DNA of 64,000 nt from positions 24,390-88,389 of the forward strand of contig JAJZED010000002.1 in NCBI GenBank assembly GCA_021805775.1, given 5' to 3'. Positions 17,634 to 26,996 of this stretch are shown piece after piece (within the stretch, counting starts at the first letter, position 1; each line of letters starts with the position of its first letter). Both the position numbers and the translations under genes were made by a program. This DNA is from a bacterium (GTDB taxonomy: Bacteria; Vulcanimicrobiota; Vulcanimicrobiia; Vulcanimicrobiales; Vulcanimicrobiaceae). The notes beneath the pieces were generated by a model, which saw only the letters and a program-made list of their open reading frames with translations, was not told where the DNA came from and did not search any database.

Positions 17634-19074
17634 CGTAGGCTCGTACTTTCGCCGGCTCGCCGCAAGCCACGCAGATTTTCTCGTCACCATCGAGCGGACG
17701 AAGAACGCGAGTTGTTGCCGAGCACTCGGCCTTGATATGCGCCTCGCACTCGGGCCGGTCGCACCATGCGATATCGATCATCCCGACTCGCTCGCGCGCC
17801 GCCGTGAAAAAAGCCTCACGTTCGACGATGCGTACGATCCGTGCGTCGAGCGCCGCTTTGGCCTGCGCGTAGAGCGATTCTTGCACGAGTTCGAGCGACC
17901 GACGCAATTCTTCCTCGAGCGCGCCGACCGCGATACTCCGCGAACGGTCGGGCATGCCTTTCTCGAGATCGCGCCGGACGAGCACGACGCTGCCGGCATC
18001 GACATCGCGCGGGCCGATCTCGATCCGAACCGGAACGCCGCGCATCTCCCACTCCGCATACTTCCATCCCGGTGACTGGTCGCGGTCGTCGACGCGTACC
18101 CGCATCGCCGAACGTTTGAGCGTCGCCGCTAATTCATGCGCCCGATCGATTGCACGCCGATCCTCACCGCGAACGATCGGAATAAAGACCGCTTCGATCG
18201 GCGCGAGTTTCGGCGGAACGCGCAGGCCGCGGTCATCGCCGTGCGCCATAATCACCGCACCGAGCATCCGCCACGAGACGCCCCACGAGGTCGTATATGC
18301 GAACTTCACGGCTCCGTCGATATCGGTAAATGTAATATCGAAGGCTCGCGAAAAATTCTGCCCGAGGTCGTGCGAGGTTCCCGACTGAAGCGCTTTGCCG
18401 TCGGGCATCAACGCTTCGATGCTATAGGTTTCGACCGCGCCGGGGAAACGCTCGCTCGCGCTCTTTGGTCCGGAGAGCACCGGCAGTGCCGCGACGTTGC
18501 GCGCGAACTCTTCGTAGACCCCGAGCATTTTCAAGGTCTCCTCGCGCGCCTCTTCCGCACCGGCATGCGCGGTGTGCCCCTCCTGCCAGAGAAACTCCAT
18601 CGTTCGCAGGAATGGGCGCGTCGCTTTCTCCCAGCGCACGACATTCGCCCATTGATTGATCAAGATCGGCAGGTCGCGATAGGATTCCACCCACTGCGAA
18701 TACATCGTGCCGATCGTGACCTCGGAGGTTGGCCGAATCGCGAGCCGTTCGGTGAGTTTTTCACCGCCGCCATGCGTTACCCACGCAACCTCGGGCGCGA
18801 AGCCTTCGACGTGTTCGGCCTCTTTGGTCAGCAGACTCTCCGGGATCAACAGCGGGAAATAGGCGTTCTCATGCCCGGTCGCTTTGAAGCGCGCGTCGAG
18901 TTCGCGTTGGAGATTCTCCCACAGCCCGTACCCGTAGGGGCGTAAGACGACACAACCGCGCACCGGCGCGTACGAAATCAGTTCGGCCTTCAGGCAGACG
19001 GCGGTATACCACGCCGAGAGATCCTCGGATTTCGGCGGGATCGATTTGGGGAGCGCAACGGGAGCTTCGGACAT
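17617..19074 (-). CDS. proS: Prolyl-tRNA synthetase, archaeal/eukaryotic type
   Basis: A class II synthetase charging tRNA-Pro, 485 residues. Motif 2 is in NQWANVVRWEKATRPFLRTM and the FLWQEGHTAHA loop follows, then HGDDRGLRVPPKLAP and the anticodon-binding domain. The C-terminal zinc-binding domain has Cys pairs (WCDRPEC, ICVACGEP) and ends in the Tyr typical of the archaeal-type enzyme. The bacterial-type editing insertion is absent. ATG at 19074 (MSEAPVALPK) is preferred over the upstream open frame, which would run into the divergent gene. Confidence 0.95.
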   Translation of the reverse strand: MSEAPVALPKSIPPKSEDLSAWYTAVCLKAELISYAPVRGCVVLRPYGYGLWENLQRELDARFKATGHENAYFPLLIPESLLTKEAEHVEGFAPEVAWVTHGGGEKLTERLAIRPTSEVTIGTMYSQWVESYRDLPILINQWANVVRWEKATRPFLRTMEFLWQEGHTAHAGAEEAREETLKMLGVYEEFARNVAALPVLSGPKSASERFPGAVETYSIEALMPDGKALQSGTSHDLGQNFSRAFDITFTDIDGAVKFAYTTSWGVSWRMLGAVIMAHGDDRGLRVPPKLAPIEAVFIPIVRGEDRRAIDRAHELAATLKRSAMRVRVDDRDQSPGWKYAEWEMRGVPVRIEIGPRDVDAGSVVLVRRDLEKGMPDRSRSIAVGALEEELRRSLELVQESLYAQAKAALDARIVRIVEREAFFTAARERVGMIDIAWCDRPECEAHIKAECSATTRVLRPLDGDEKICVACGEPAKVRAYVAASY

Positions 19075-19138
19075 AAGCGCACCGGGTTCGCGCGATTTAG
19101 CGGGGCCGCCTGCGCGTGGACGCGAACCCGAGCCGTCG

Positions 19139-19741
19139 ATGCCCAAACTCACCCGCATCTACACGCGCACTGGCGATGACGGCAGCACCGGCCTCGTCGG
19201 CGGCCAGCGAATCGCGAAGAACAGCCTGCGCATCGAGACCTACGGGACGGTCGACGAACTCTCGAGCGCCGTCGGGCTCGCCCGTACCGCGCTCCGGCCG
19301 CTTCTCGCCGCCTACGTGCGCGCGCAACGCCTCGATGCCTGGCTCAACTGGGTGCAGGATGCCCTCTTTAACCTCGGCAGCGATCTCGCCACGTTACCAG
19401 CCAACCGATGGGAAGGCATGCCGCTCACCTCGGCGGAGGATGTGCTCGCGCTCGAACGGGCGATCGACGAAGCGCAGCGCGATCTCGAACCGCTTGCGAA
19501 TTTCATTCATCCCGGCGGCGCACCGGCCGGCGCATTTCTCCACCTCGCGCGCACGATCTGTCGGCGTGCGGAGCGCTTCCTTGTCACCCTACGCGAAGAG
19601 GAGGATGGGCTCTCGCTCGAGACCCTCCATTTTCTCAACCGCCTCTCCGATGCGCTCTTTGTCTGGTCGCGCTGGATCAACGACGAGTTGCACGAGCCCG
19701 AATATCTTTGGAACCCGAAAGGCTCCCCGCCGCCTTCCTGA
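19139..19741 (+). CDS. Cob(I)alamin adenosyltransferase, PduO type
   Basis: It transfers adenosyl from ATP to cob(I)alamin. The 200-residue helical bundle shows IYTRTGDDGSTGLVGG (ATP phosphate binding), RIETYGTVDELSSAVGLAR and, near residue 130, FIHPGGAPAGAFLHLARTICRRAER. Met at 19139 is the family start; upstream in-frame residues overlap the divergent proS promoter region. No B12-dependent enzyme lies in this window, so its client is elsewhere. Confidence 0.93.
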   Translation: MPKLTRIYTRTGDDGSTGLVGGQRIAKNSLRIETYGTVDELSSAVGLARTALRPLLAAYVRAQRLDAWLNWVQDALFNLGSDLATLPANRWEGMPLTSAEDVLALERAIDEAQRDLEPLANFIHPGGAPAGAFLHLARTICRRAERFLVTLREEEDGLSLETLHFLNRLSDALFVWSRWINDELHEPEYLWNPKGSPPPS

Positions 19742-19790
19742 CGCTCGCCTAGGGGGACGCCGCGACCAGGCCTGCGAAAGAGCGCGGCCG

Positions 19791-21314
19791 ATGGCATTTT
19801 TTCAACGGCTGTTCGCTACAACGAACGTCGAGCGGCTGCGCGCGCTCGCACAACGAAAAATTCTCAAACGCGCTCTCTCGGCGAAAGATCTCGTTGCCAT
19901 AGGGCTGGGCACGATGATCGGCGGCGGCATCTTCACCACCATCGGTACCGGCGTCAAGGGAGCCGGCCCGGCCGTTATCATCAGCTACCTCCTTGCCGGT
20001 ATCACGTCGTTCTTCGCCGCTCTCTGCTACGCCGAGCTCGGAGCGATGGTTCCGATCGCGGGAAGCGCGTATACCTATGCGTACGCGACGATGGGCAAAC
20101 TTTTCGCTTGGATTATCGGGTTTGCGCTCATTTTTGAGTACGGCATCAGCGCCGCACCGGTCGCGCAGCAATTTTCAGCTGCTTTCCAAGATGTGTTGAA
20201 ATCGATCGGCCTCGTTCTTCCCGCATGGGCGCAGCAATCGAATCTCGTCATTCACGGGCAATGGTGGCAGCTCAACACCTGGGATCTCGCGCACTCACAG
20301 GTCGACATCGTCGGCGCGCTCTTCGTCCTGGCGCTCTCGGCCTTACTCTCGATCGGTATTCGCGAGACGGCGACGACCAATAACGTCTTTGTGGTTCTGA
20401 AGATCTCGGCGTTGATGGTCTTTATCGTCGCCGGTCTCTTCCTCTTCCACCCGGCGAACCTGCACGATTTCAATCCATTCGGATGGGGAAAGCTTTCCCC
20501 GTTCGGGGGGTCGGCGGATTATAACTCCACCGTCCAACCCTACGGCATCGTGGCGATCGCAGCGTACGTGTTCTTTAGCTACATCGGTTTCGATACGGCG
20601 ACGACCACCGCCGAAGAATGCAAGAACCCTAAACGCGACGTCCCGCTCGGAGTCCTCGGCGCGTTGGGAATCGGCACGCTCATCTACTGTGCGACGGCGA
20701 TCGTCCTCGTCGGTGCGATGCCGTGGTCGACGGTTCCCATCAAAGATCCGCTCGTCATCGCGCTCGCACCGCTGCATTTGCCGTTCGTTAGCGCGATCAT
20801 CGTGGTCGGCGTGCTCGCCGGTACGACGAGCGTTGCCTTGAGCTCGCTCCTCGGCCAATCGCGCATATTCTACGTCATGGCGCGCGACAAAATGCTGCCG
20901 CCGATCGTCGCTAAGGTACATCCGAAATTCAAAACCCCGGTAAATACTACGATGTTCACGGGAGTCGCCGTCGCGATTCTGACGCTGGTGGTGCCGCTCA
21001 ACCAACTCTTAAACCTGGTCAACATCGGCACGCTGATCGCATTTACCGTGGTCTGTGCCGGCGTTCTCTACCTCCGCAAGCGCAAGCCCGATATGCCGCG
21101 CAGCTTCCGCGTGCCGTTCGTACCGCTCTTCCCCATTTTGGGAATCGTGTCGTCGCTCTTCCTCGCCATTTTCGGGCTTTCGCGGGCGACCTGGGAGTGG
21201 TTCGCCGGCGCGCTCGTCATCGGCCTCATCTTCTTCTTTAGCTACGGATTCTGGCGCTCGAACCCCGAGCAAATCGTACCCGTCGACGAACCCGAAGGTC
21301 TTAGCGAGGTTTAG
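19791..21314 (+). CDS. APC-superfamily amino acid permease (cationic amino acid transporter type)
   Basis: The protein has 507 residues with about 12-13 membrane helices. The first helix carries the substrate/Na-site signature AIGLGTMIGGGIFTTIG, followed by ISYLLAGITSFFAALCYAEL and the YVFFSYIGFDTATTTAEECK segment typical of CAT/YfnA-like permeases. It starts 49 bases after the adenosyltransferase. The same frame stays open upstream through that gene, giving a spurious long frame from 19116, but ATG at 19791 (MAFFQRLFATT) is the family start. The 3' end overlaps the convergent stalk-domain gene by 14 bases. Confidence 0.92.
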   Translation: MAFFQRLFATTNVERLRALAQRKILKRALSAKDLVAIGLGTMIGGGIFTTIGTGVKGAGPAVIISYLLAGITSFFAALCYAELGAMVPIAGSAYTYAYATMGKLFAWIIGFALIFEYGISAAPVAQQFSAAFQDVLKSIGLVLPAWAQQSNLVIHGQWWQLNTWDLAHSQVDIVGALFVLALSALLSIGIRETATTNNVFVVLKISALMVFIVAGLFLFHPANLHDFNPFGWGKLSPFGGSADYNSTVQPYGIVAIAAYVFFSYIGFDTATTTAEECKNPKRDVPLGVLGALGIGTLIYCATAIVLVGAMPWSTVPIKDPLVIALAPLHLPFVSAIIVVGVLAGTTSVALSSLLGQSRIFYVMARDKMLPPIVAKVHPKFKTPVNTTMFTGVAVAILTLVVPLNQLLNLVNIGTLIAFTVVCAGVLYLRKRKPDMPRSFRVPFVPLFPILGIVSSLFLAIFGLSRATWEWFAGALVIGLIFFFSYGFWRSNPEQIVPVDEPEGLSEV

Positions 21315-21771
21315 CGACGCTCTGGAAGTTGAGTCCGGGCGTGAGTATATCGACGCGATTTCGCGCCTTTTCGTAGGCAACGTGAACGGCAAATGCGCGC
21401 GAGATGATCGCGGCATCGACCATCGTCCTACCATGCAGGACGAAAGGCGCACGGCTTAATTTTATCGCCCGCCCATCGAGATTCGCATAGCGATCCCCGA
21501 TACGAAAGCGGACGACGGTGCGCCCGCGTATCAGAATGATCTCGCGCTTTGCCGGAATCAGTTCGATCCGTCCGCCGACGCGCCGCGCGATGCCACGCAC
21601 CGGAAGAAAGAGATGTTCGTCGGCCGTCACGAACGGCGCAACGCGCGGGTTGACCACTCGCCCGTTCACGCGCAACTCCGGCCGCTGCGCGAGCGCGAGC
21701 CAGAGTGCGGTAAATCCGGCGAGCGCGCAGGTCAACAGCACCGTGCGAGCGCGCGGAACGGCGTAGATCAT
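21301..21771 (-). CDS. Copper amine oxidase N-terminal-like (stalk) domain protein
   Basis: The protein has 156 residues. A signal or membrane anchor at 7-28 (ARTVLLTCALAGFTALWLAL) is followed by one stalk domain: VNGRVVNPRVAPFVTADEHL, FLPVRGIARRVGG, then the strands ending RNRVDIL. Such domains occur in secreted wall-associated proteins and carry no copper site of their own. It overlaps ispG by four bases (ATGA), so it is the last gene of the housekeeping operon. Its function is unknown. Confidence 0.8.
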   Translation of the reverse strand: MIYAVPRARTVLLTCALAGFTALWLALAQRPELRVNGRVVNPRVAPFVTADEHLFLPVRGIARRVGGRIELIPAKREIILIRGRTVVRFRIGDRYANLDGRAIKLSRAPFVLHGRTMVDAAIISRAFAVHVAYEKARNRVDILTPGLNFQSVAKPR

Positions 21772-22910
21772 GAGACGAGCGTCACCTCGTGCCGATAGGA
21801 CGGATATTTTTCTAAAATCACGCGCTCGATCTCCACGCGTAACGCCCCGAGTAATTCCTCTTCGGGGTAGGTGCCGATCAGCGCGCCGGCGCGATAGATC
21901 GCTCCCTTACCCTTGCCGCCGGCGACACCGACGTCGGCCATTTTCGATTCGCCGGGCCCGTTGACGACGCAACCCATCACCGCAACCTTGACCGGGGCGG
22001 TGTAGAGCTTGGCGATCGCCTCGACGCTGCGCCCGAGTTCGAGCACCGAGATCTCGGCGCGGCCGCAACTCGGGCAGGCGGTGATATCGAATCCTTTTTC
22101 GCGCAATCCCAACGACTTAAGAATACCCCAGCAGACCGGAACTTCTTCGATCGGATCGGCAGCAAGCGAAACGCGGATCGTGTCGCCGATTCCCTCGAAT
22201 AACAAGATCCCCAGCCCGATCGATGATTTGATCGTTCCGTCGCGCAGCAGCCCCGCTTCGGTAATGCCGAGATGCAACGGATACGGCGTTCCGCGATCGC
22301 GGAGTCGCGCATCCATCAAGCGATAGGCGTGGACGGTGGTGAGAACGTCGTGCGCCTTCAACGAAACGGCGATATCGTTCTGTCCGTGCTCTTCAAGCAT
22401 CGCGATGTGACGCAGCGCCGATTCGACCATCGCCTCGGCACTGTGGCCGAGCCGCTCTTCCAGATCCGGCGCCAGCGACCCCATATTGACCCCGACGCGA
22501 ATGGGGATTCCGCGCGCGCGCGCGGCCTGTACGACCTCGGCGACTTTCTTCGGGTCGCGAATATTCCCGGGATTCAGTCGCAGTTTCGCCACGCCGGCTT
22601 CAATCGCGGCGAGCGCCATGCGATGATCGAAATGGATGTCGGCGACGATCGGCACCGGCGAGCGATGGACGATCGCCGAGAGCCCTGCGGCATCGGGCGG
22701 ATCCTTCACCGTCACGCGAACGACTTCGCAGCCCTCCATCGCCAAGCCGTAGATCTGTTCGAGGGTCGCATCGGCATCCGCGGTGTCGGTCGTCGTCATC
22801 GATTGAACGACGACGGGATGATCGCCCCCCATCCAAACGCGTTTGACGTCCTCTTTATCGGTTTTATTGAAGAGCTCGATCGCGTTGCTCTTTCGACGGA
22901 GACGGAGCAT
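21768..22910 (-). CDS. ispG: 4-hydroxy-3-methylbut-2-en-1-yl diphosphate synthase
   Basis: This is the penultimate step of the MEP pathway. The protein has 380 residues with a TIM-barrel half containing VQSMTTTDTADADATL and AKLRLNPGNIRDPKK. The C-terminal 4Fe-4S half has Cys279 and Cys282 (ACPSCGR), Cys314 (GCVVNGPGE) and the ligand Glu321. It is the usual two-domain bacterial length. It overlaps rseP by one base and shares the operon with dxr, another step of the same pathway. Confidence 0.97.
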   Translation of the reverse strand: MLRLRRKSNAIELFNKTDKEDVKRVWMGGDHPVVVQSMTTTDTADADATLEQIYGLAMEGCEVVRVTVKDPPDAAGLSAIVHRSPVPIVADIHFDHRMALAAIEAGVAKLRLNPGNIRDPKKVAEVVQAARARGIPIRVGVNMGSLAPDLEERLGHSAEAMVESALRHIAMLEEHGQNDIAVSLKAHDVLTTVHAYRLMDARLRDRGTPYPLHLGITEAGLLRDGTIKSSIGLGILLFEGIGDTIRVSLAADPIEEVPVCWGILKSLGLREKGFDITACPSCGRAEISVLELGRSVEAIAKLYTAPVKVAVMGCVVNGPGESKMADVGVAGGKGKGAIYRAGALIGTYPEEELLGALRVEIERVILEKYPSYRHEVTLVS

Positions 22911-24040
22911 TAGTTGAGCGCCCCCTTACCGGCTATGATATTGCCGATATCGTGAACGGCGATGATCGCAAAGAGCGCAAGAACGACGGCAAAGCCCGCG
23001 AAATGAACCATCGCTTCGCGTTCGGGATCGACCGGTTTACCGCGTATCAATTCGGCGATGATGAACGCGGCTCGGCCGCCGTCGAGCGCCGGAATCGGTA
23101 AGAGGTTGAAGAGCCCAAGCGCGAATGAGATCGTCGCCGCGAGCGCAAAGTACGGCCCCCATCCCAGATCCTGAATGGCGATCGCCGCGCGACCGATGCC
23201 GATCGGCCCGCTCACCTGCCCCGCATATTTCGTAAAATGGGTGACGAGTTTTTCGATGCTGCCGACGCTCTGCGCCGCGATGAGACCGTACGTGTAGCCC
23301 GCATCGATAAAGGCATCTTTGAGACCGACGCGCTCGTAGGGCACGCTCGCCGCGATGCCGATGCAGCCGTCCCGCGCATGGCCCGGACAGGGAGCGGGAA
23401 CGGCGGTGCGCACGAGCGTCTTCCCGGCGTGCAGGAACGCAATGCGCAACGTTTTCCCAAGCGATCCGTGCAACTTCCGCACCAACGCCGTTCCGCTGGT
23501 GAACGGCATGCCGTCGATGGAGAGAATTTTGTCACCGGGGGCGATGCCGGCGCGCTGCGCCGGCGAACCGTTCTCCACCATCGCCACGACGGTGTCGGGC
23601 CGCGAAGAGGCGACGCCGAATGCTGCAATACCGACGAAGAGAATCACGTAAGCGAGAATGAAATTGACGATCGGCCCGGCGAGCACGATCGCCAGCCGCG
23701 CGAGCGGTCCTTTGCTTTGAAAGTCTCCGTCCTCGGCCTGCCCCGCCCCGCGAAATTCCCGCTGCTGCTCGGCCTGCGTTCGCGTTCCATCCTCACCGAG
23801 CATCGCGCAATATCCGCCGATCGGCAACGCGCGGACCGAGTAGAGCGTGCCGCTCCGCGGGCTGGTAAATCCGAAGAGTTTCGGCCCCATTCCCAATGCA
23901 AACTCATTCACGCGCACGCCGTTGCGACGAGCTAGAACGAAATGACCGAGCTCGTGGAGCACCACGAGAATCGAGAGCATGATGAGAAACGTCAGGATCT
24001 TTCCGAACATCGCGAACGGAATTAGCGACAAAAGGTGCAT
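22910..24040 (-). CDS. rseP: RIP metalloprotease, site-2 protease family
   Basis: An intramembrane zinc protease of 376 residues. The HExxH site is HELGH at 29-33 in the first membrane helix, a PDZ domain spans about 145-215 (VVAMVENGSPAQRAGIAPGD), and the third zinc ligand lies in NLLPIPALDGG at 312-322. It would cleave anti-sigma factors or signal-peptide remnants. The start abuts the dxr stop directly; a second Met at 24010 is possible. Gene order dxr-rseP-ispG is common in bacteria. Confidence 0.96.
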   Translation of the reverse strand: MHLLSLIPFAMFGKILTFLIMLSILVVLHELGHFVLARRNGVRVNEFALGMGPKLFGFTSPRSGTLYSVRALPIGGYCAMLGEDGTRTQAEQQREFRGAGQAEDGDFQSKGPLARLAIVLAGPIVNFILAYVILFVGIAAFGVASSRPDTVVAMVENGSPAQRAGIAPGDKILSIDGMPFTSGTALVRKLHGSLGKTLRIAFLHAGKTLVRTAVPAPCPGHARDGCIGIAASVPYERVGLKDAFIDAGYTYGLIAAQSVGSIEKLVTHFTKYAGQVSGPIGIGRAAIAIQDLGWGPYFALAATISFALGLFNLLPIPALDGGRAAFIIAELIRGKPVDPEREAMVHFAGFAVVLALFAIIAVHDIGNIIAGKGALN

Positions 24041-25195
24041 TTAGACTCCGGTGGAGAGGGTGGGGCGCTCGGCGAGGCGAGCGTGCACGAACGTGCGAGC
24101 CGCCGCATCGGCGGTGCGGAGGCCGACGAGTGTAAGGTCGTACGGCGGAACCCCCGCCAGCGCTTCACCGACGAGCAGGGGGATATCGCAAAATCCGATG
24201 CTCCCGCCGACGAAGGCCTCGACGGCGATCTCATTGGCAGCGGAGAGCACGGCAGGCGCGCAGCCGCCGCGCCGTAGGGCGTCGTAAGCGAGGGCCAAGC
24301 TGGGAAACCGCTGCATATCGACACGTTCGTAATCATAACGCAGGAGGCTGGAATTCGGTTGTGCCCCGAGGAGTTCGAGAGGGTCGGATGGCGTCGCCGA
24401 CGGGGCTCGCTCGAGGCGAGCGGGGTAGGCGAGGGCATAGCCGATGGGGACCCGCATATCGGGGGCGCAGAGCTGGGCTTTGACGCTACCGTCGCTGAAG
24501 AGCACGGCGCCGTGGAGGAGCGACTGCGGATGAACGACGACGAGCACGCGCTCCGCCGGCATCGAGAAGAGTCGCGCCGCCTCGATCGCTTCGAGCCCCT
24601 TGTTCATCAGCGTCGCGGAATCGATCGTATTCTTCGTACCCATGCGCCACGTCGGGTGATTCAACGCCTGCTCGAGCGTCGCCGATGCAAGCGTCTCGGC
24701 CGATGCAGATCGAAACGGCCCGCCCGAAGCGGTGATCAGCAGCGCCTCAACGCGAGTACGATCCTCCCCGACGAGGCATTGAAAGAGCGCGCTGTGTTCG
24801 GAATCAACGGGAAGCAATCGTCCGCCGCCGCGAGCGACGGCATCGACCAGCAACTCGCCGGCGGCGACGATCGCTTCTTTATTCGCAACTGCGAGATCGA
24901 TGCCGCGCTCTGCGGCGGCGAAAATTGCATCGAGCGCGACCGCCCCGGTGGTTGCCGCGAGAACGATCTCTGCGCCGCTGCCGGTCGCCGCACGGAGGAG
25001 CCCTTCGGCACCCGCTCGTGCATCGACGACGACTCCGGGTTGAAAGATGCGCGCCTGCTGCTCTAAAAGCGATCGGTTCGTGCCCGCGGCGAGCGCGACG
25101 ACCTCGAAGCGCTCTCGATTTGCAGCGATGACGTCGAGCGCCTGCGTGCCGATCGAGCCCGTCGAACCGAGAATCGCAACTTTTCTTCGCGCCAT
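24041..25195 (-). CDS. dxr: 1-deoxy-D-xylulose 5-phosphate reductoisomerase
   Basis: The first committed enzyme of the MEP pathway. It has 384 residues with the NADPH loop GSTGSIG at 10-16, ANKEA at 104-108 and the metal/substrate motif VDSEHSA at 130-136, then TLMNKGLEAIEAARLF. A one-base gap separates it from the cdsA stop and it abuts rseP. Confidence 0.97.
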   Translation of the reverse strand: MARRKVAILGSTGSIGTQALDVIAANRERFEVVALAAGTNRSLLEQQARIFQPGVVVDARAGAEGLLRAATGSGAEIVLAATTGAVALDAIFAAAERGIDLAVANKEAIVAAGELLVDAVARGGGRLLPVDSEHSALFQCLVGEDRTRVEALLITASGGPFRSASAETLASATLEQALNHPTWRMGTKNTIDSATLMNKGLEAIEAARLFSMPAERVLVVVHPQSLLHGAVLFSDGSVKAQLCAPDMRVPIGYALAYPARLERAPSATPSDPLELLGAQPNSSLLRYDYERVDMQRFPSLALAYDALRRGGCAPAVLSAANEIAVEAFVGGSIGFCDIPLLVGEALAGVPPYDLTLVGLRTADAAARTFVHARLAERPTLSTGV

Positions 25196-25196
25196 G

Positions 25197-26057
25197 CTAG
25201 CGAACGCTCAACAGGCCGAGGATGTGTAAGGCGGCAAAAAAGACGGTTCCGCCAAAGAGATAGGAATCGAAGCGGTCGAGAAAACCGCCGTGCCCAACGA
25301 TCGCCGTCCCGGTATCCTTCACTCCGACATCGCGTTTGAGCGCCGACTCCACCAAGTCGCCGGCCTGCGCGCCGATATTGGTTGCCGCCGCCAACGCCAC
25401 CGCCTGCCAGAGCGTCAACCCAAGGGGAGCGTACAAGCTCGCCGCTGCGGCAAACGCCGAAACGCAAATCAGTGCTCCGAGCGACCCTTCAACCGTTTTC
25501 TTCGGCGATATGCGCGTGAGTTGTCGGCGCCCGAAACGGTTACCGATTATCATCCCGAATATATCGGTAAACGCGATACACAATAACGCGAACACCGTCC
25601 AATAGGCACCGACGCCGGGGAGATTGCGCAGAAAGACGAGATAGGTGAGTAATTTTCCGATATACAGAACGGCAAGCAACGTATATGCCGTGCGCGCGAA
25701 GTAGCCGCGCTGGTCGCCGTACATACCGATCGAAAAAGCGGCAATGGTAACCCCGGCGAGCAAGACGCCTTCCCACTTTTGCAGGCGCCCGAGACTTGCG
25801 AGGACGATGTAGGCGAATACGCCGAGCACCGCAATGGGATATTCGAGCTCTTGGCCTTTAATTTCACAGAGCGCGTTGAGTTCGTAGAGGCAAGCGAGGC
25901 CGATGGCCAAGACGAGGAGATCGAACGCGGGTGCCCATACGATCGAAGGTAACCCGATCGCGGCGATGAGCAGCCCAACGGCAATGCGACGTTTCGTAAC
26001 TCGCGGACGCCCCGACATCACGGCGGTCGCCGAGTTCGACGCGACCGACTCGCTCAT
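25197..26057 (-). CDS. cdsA: Phosphatidate cytidylyltransferase
   Basis: It makes CDP-diacylglycerol from phosphatidate and CTP. The 286-residue protein has about eight membrane helices, and the CTP-transferase signature is near the C-terminus: SALKRDVGVKDTGTAIVGHG followed by GFLDRFDS. The ISPKKTVEGSLG block precedes it, as in the family. It overlaps uppS by four bases (ATGA). Confidence 0.95.
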   Translation of the reverse strand: MSESVASNSATAVMSGRPRVTKRRIAVGLLIAAIGLPSIVWAPAFDLLVLAIGLACLYELNALCEIKGQELEYPIAVLGVFAYIVLASLGRLQKWEGVLLAGVTIAAFSIGMYGDQRGYFARTAYTLLAVLYIGKLLTYLVFLRNLPGVGAYWTVFALLCIAFTDIFGMIIGNRFGRRQLTRISPKKTVEGSLGALICVSAFAAAASLYAPLGLTLWQAVALAAATNIGAQAGDLVESALKRDVGVKDTGTAIVGHGGFLDRFDSYLFGGTVFFAALHILGLLSVR

Positions 26058-26788
26058 GCGCCCCAGCGCCGAGCGCGCCGGCCGAATTCTTCGATCGCCT
26101 CGGTAAAATCCGAGCGCGAAAAATCCGGCCAGAAGATGTCGCTCATGACCAATTCCGCGTAGGCGGCCTGATAGAGTAAAAAGTTCGACAGTCGCCGCTC
26201 TCCGCCGGGGCGAATGACAAGATCGGGATCGGGAAGATTCGCGGTCTCCAGGTGCGCCGAGAGCGTCTCCTCGCTAATTTGATCCGGCGCTAACGTTCCG
26301 GCGGCGACTTCCCGCGCCAGCGCGCGCATCGCATCGAGCAGTTCGGCGCGCGAACTATAGTTGACCGCGAGGTTCAGCAGAAGGCCGGAATTTCCGGCGG
26401 TATCGCGCGCCAGCGATTCGAGCGCCTCGCGCGAGCGCGCCGGCAACGCTTCCCAGTCGCCGATGATCCGAACGCGAACGTTGTTCTTGTTGAGTTCGGC
26501 GAGTTCGGTGCGAGCAAAAAAGACGCAAAGATCGAAAAGAAACGAAATTTCGCTCGGCTCGCGCCGCCAGTTCTCGGTCGAAAAACCGTAGACGGTGAGA
26601 ACCTCTACGCCGATGTCGCTCGCGGCACGCGTAATTTCCCTCAGCGCAAGAATTCCTCGACGGTGCCCTTCAACGGCCGGTAAACCGCGCTGCCTCGCCC
26701 AGCGGCGGTTACCGTCCATAATAATCGCGATATGCCGCGGTATCGTCTCGTTCGCGCCGGAGTTCGGTGCGGCGACCGGGGCCTTCAC
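26054..26788 (-). CDS. uppS: Isoprenyl (undecaprenyl) diphosphate synthase
   Basis: A cis-prenyltransferase making the C55 carrier for wall and surface glycans. It has 244 residues. HIAIIMDGNRRWA at 19-31 contains the catalytic Asp25; YGFSTENWRRE follows. The C-terminal diphosphate-binding segment reads RPGGERRLSNFLLYQAAYAE, where most relatives have RTSGEQRLSNFLLWQ, so two positions are atypical. It overlaps a 66-codon gene upstream by four bases and cdsA downstream by four. Confidence 0.96.
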   Translation of the reverse strand: MKAPVAAPNSGANETIPRHIAIIMDGNRRWARQRGLPAVEGHRRGILALREITRAASDIGVEVLTVYGFSTENWRREPSEISFLFDLCVFFARTELAELNKNNVRVRIIGDWEALPARSREALESLARDTAGNSGLLLNLAVNYSSRAELLDAMRALAREVAAGTLAPDQISEETLSAHLETANLPDPDLVIRPGGERRLSNFLLYQAAYAELVMSDIFWPDFSRSDFTEAIEEFGRRARRWGA

Positions 26789-26985
26789 GCCGCCTCTCCG
26801 CGATCGTACCGTTCGTAGCCGACGAGCAATTCCAGCCCGCTATCGATCGCGCGCACGGCGATTACGCGTAGCGTTCCGACGCCCACCCAGCCCCCGTAGG
26901 GTCGCACGACATGCATCCGCAGACACCGATCGCCAAGCAATCGGCGAGCATGAACCTCGGGCATCAACGCCAATTGCGGGTCCAC
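26785..26985 (-). CDS. Small conserved-looking protein between frr and uppS
   Basis: Not recognised. A 66-residue frame fills the 208-base gap between frr and uppS, starting at GTG 11 bases after the frr stop and ending in an ATGA overlap with uppS. That tight fit on both sides argues it is real. The protein is basic, without a signal peptide; VRPYGGWVGVGTLRVIAVRA and ELLVGYERYDRGE suggest a small beta-rich fold. No clear ribosome site is seen, so translational coupling to frr is likely. Confidence 0.55.
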   Translation of the reverse strand: MDPQLALMPEVHARRLLGDRCLRMHVVRPYGGWVGVGTLRVIAVRAIDSGLELLVGYERYDRGEAA

Positions 26986-26996
26986 GAAACTCTGCG

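Noticed and set aside
19116-19790. Open frame joined in phase to the permease, suggesting a fused 732-residue protein
   Set aside because: The upstream part is the adenosyltransferase gene read in the wrong frame; the permease family starts at ATG 19791.
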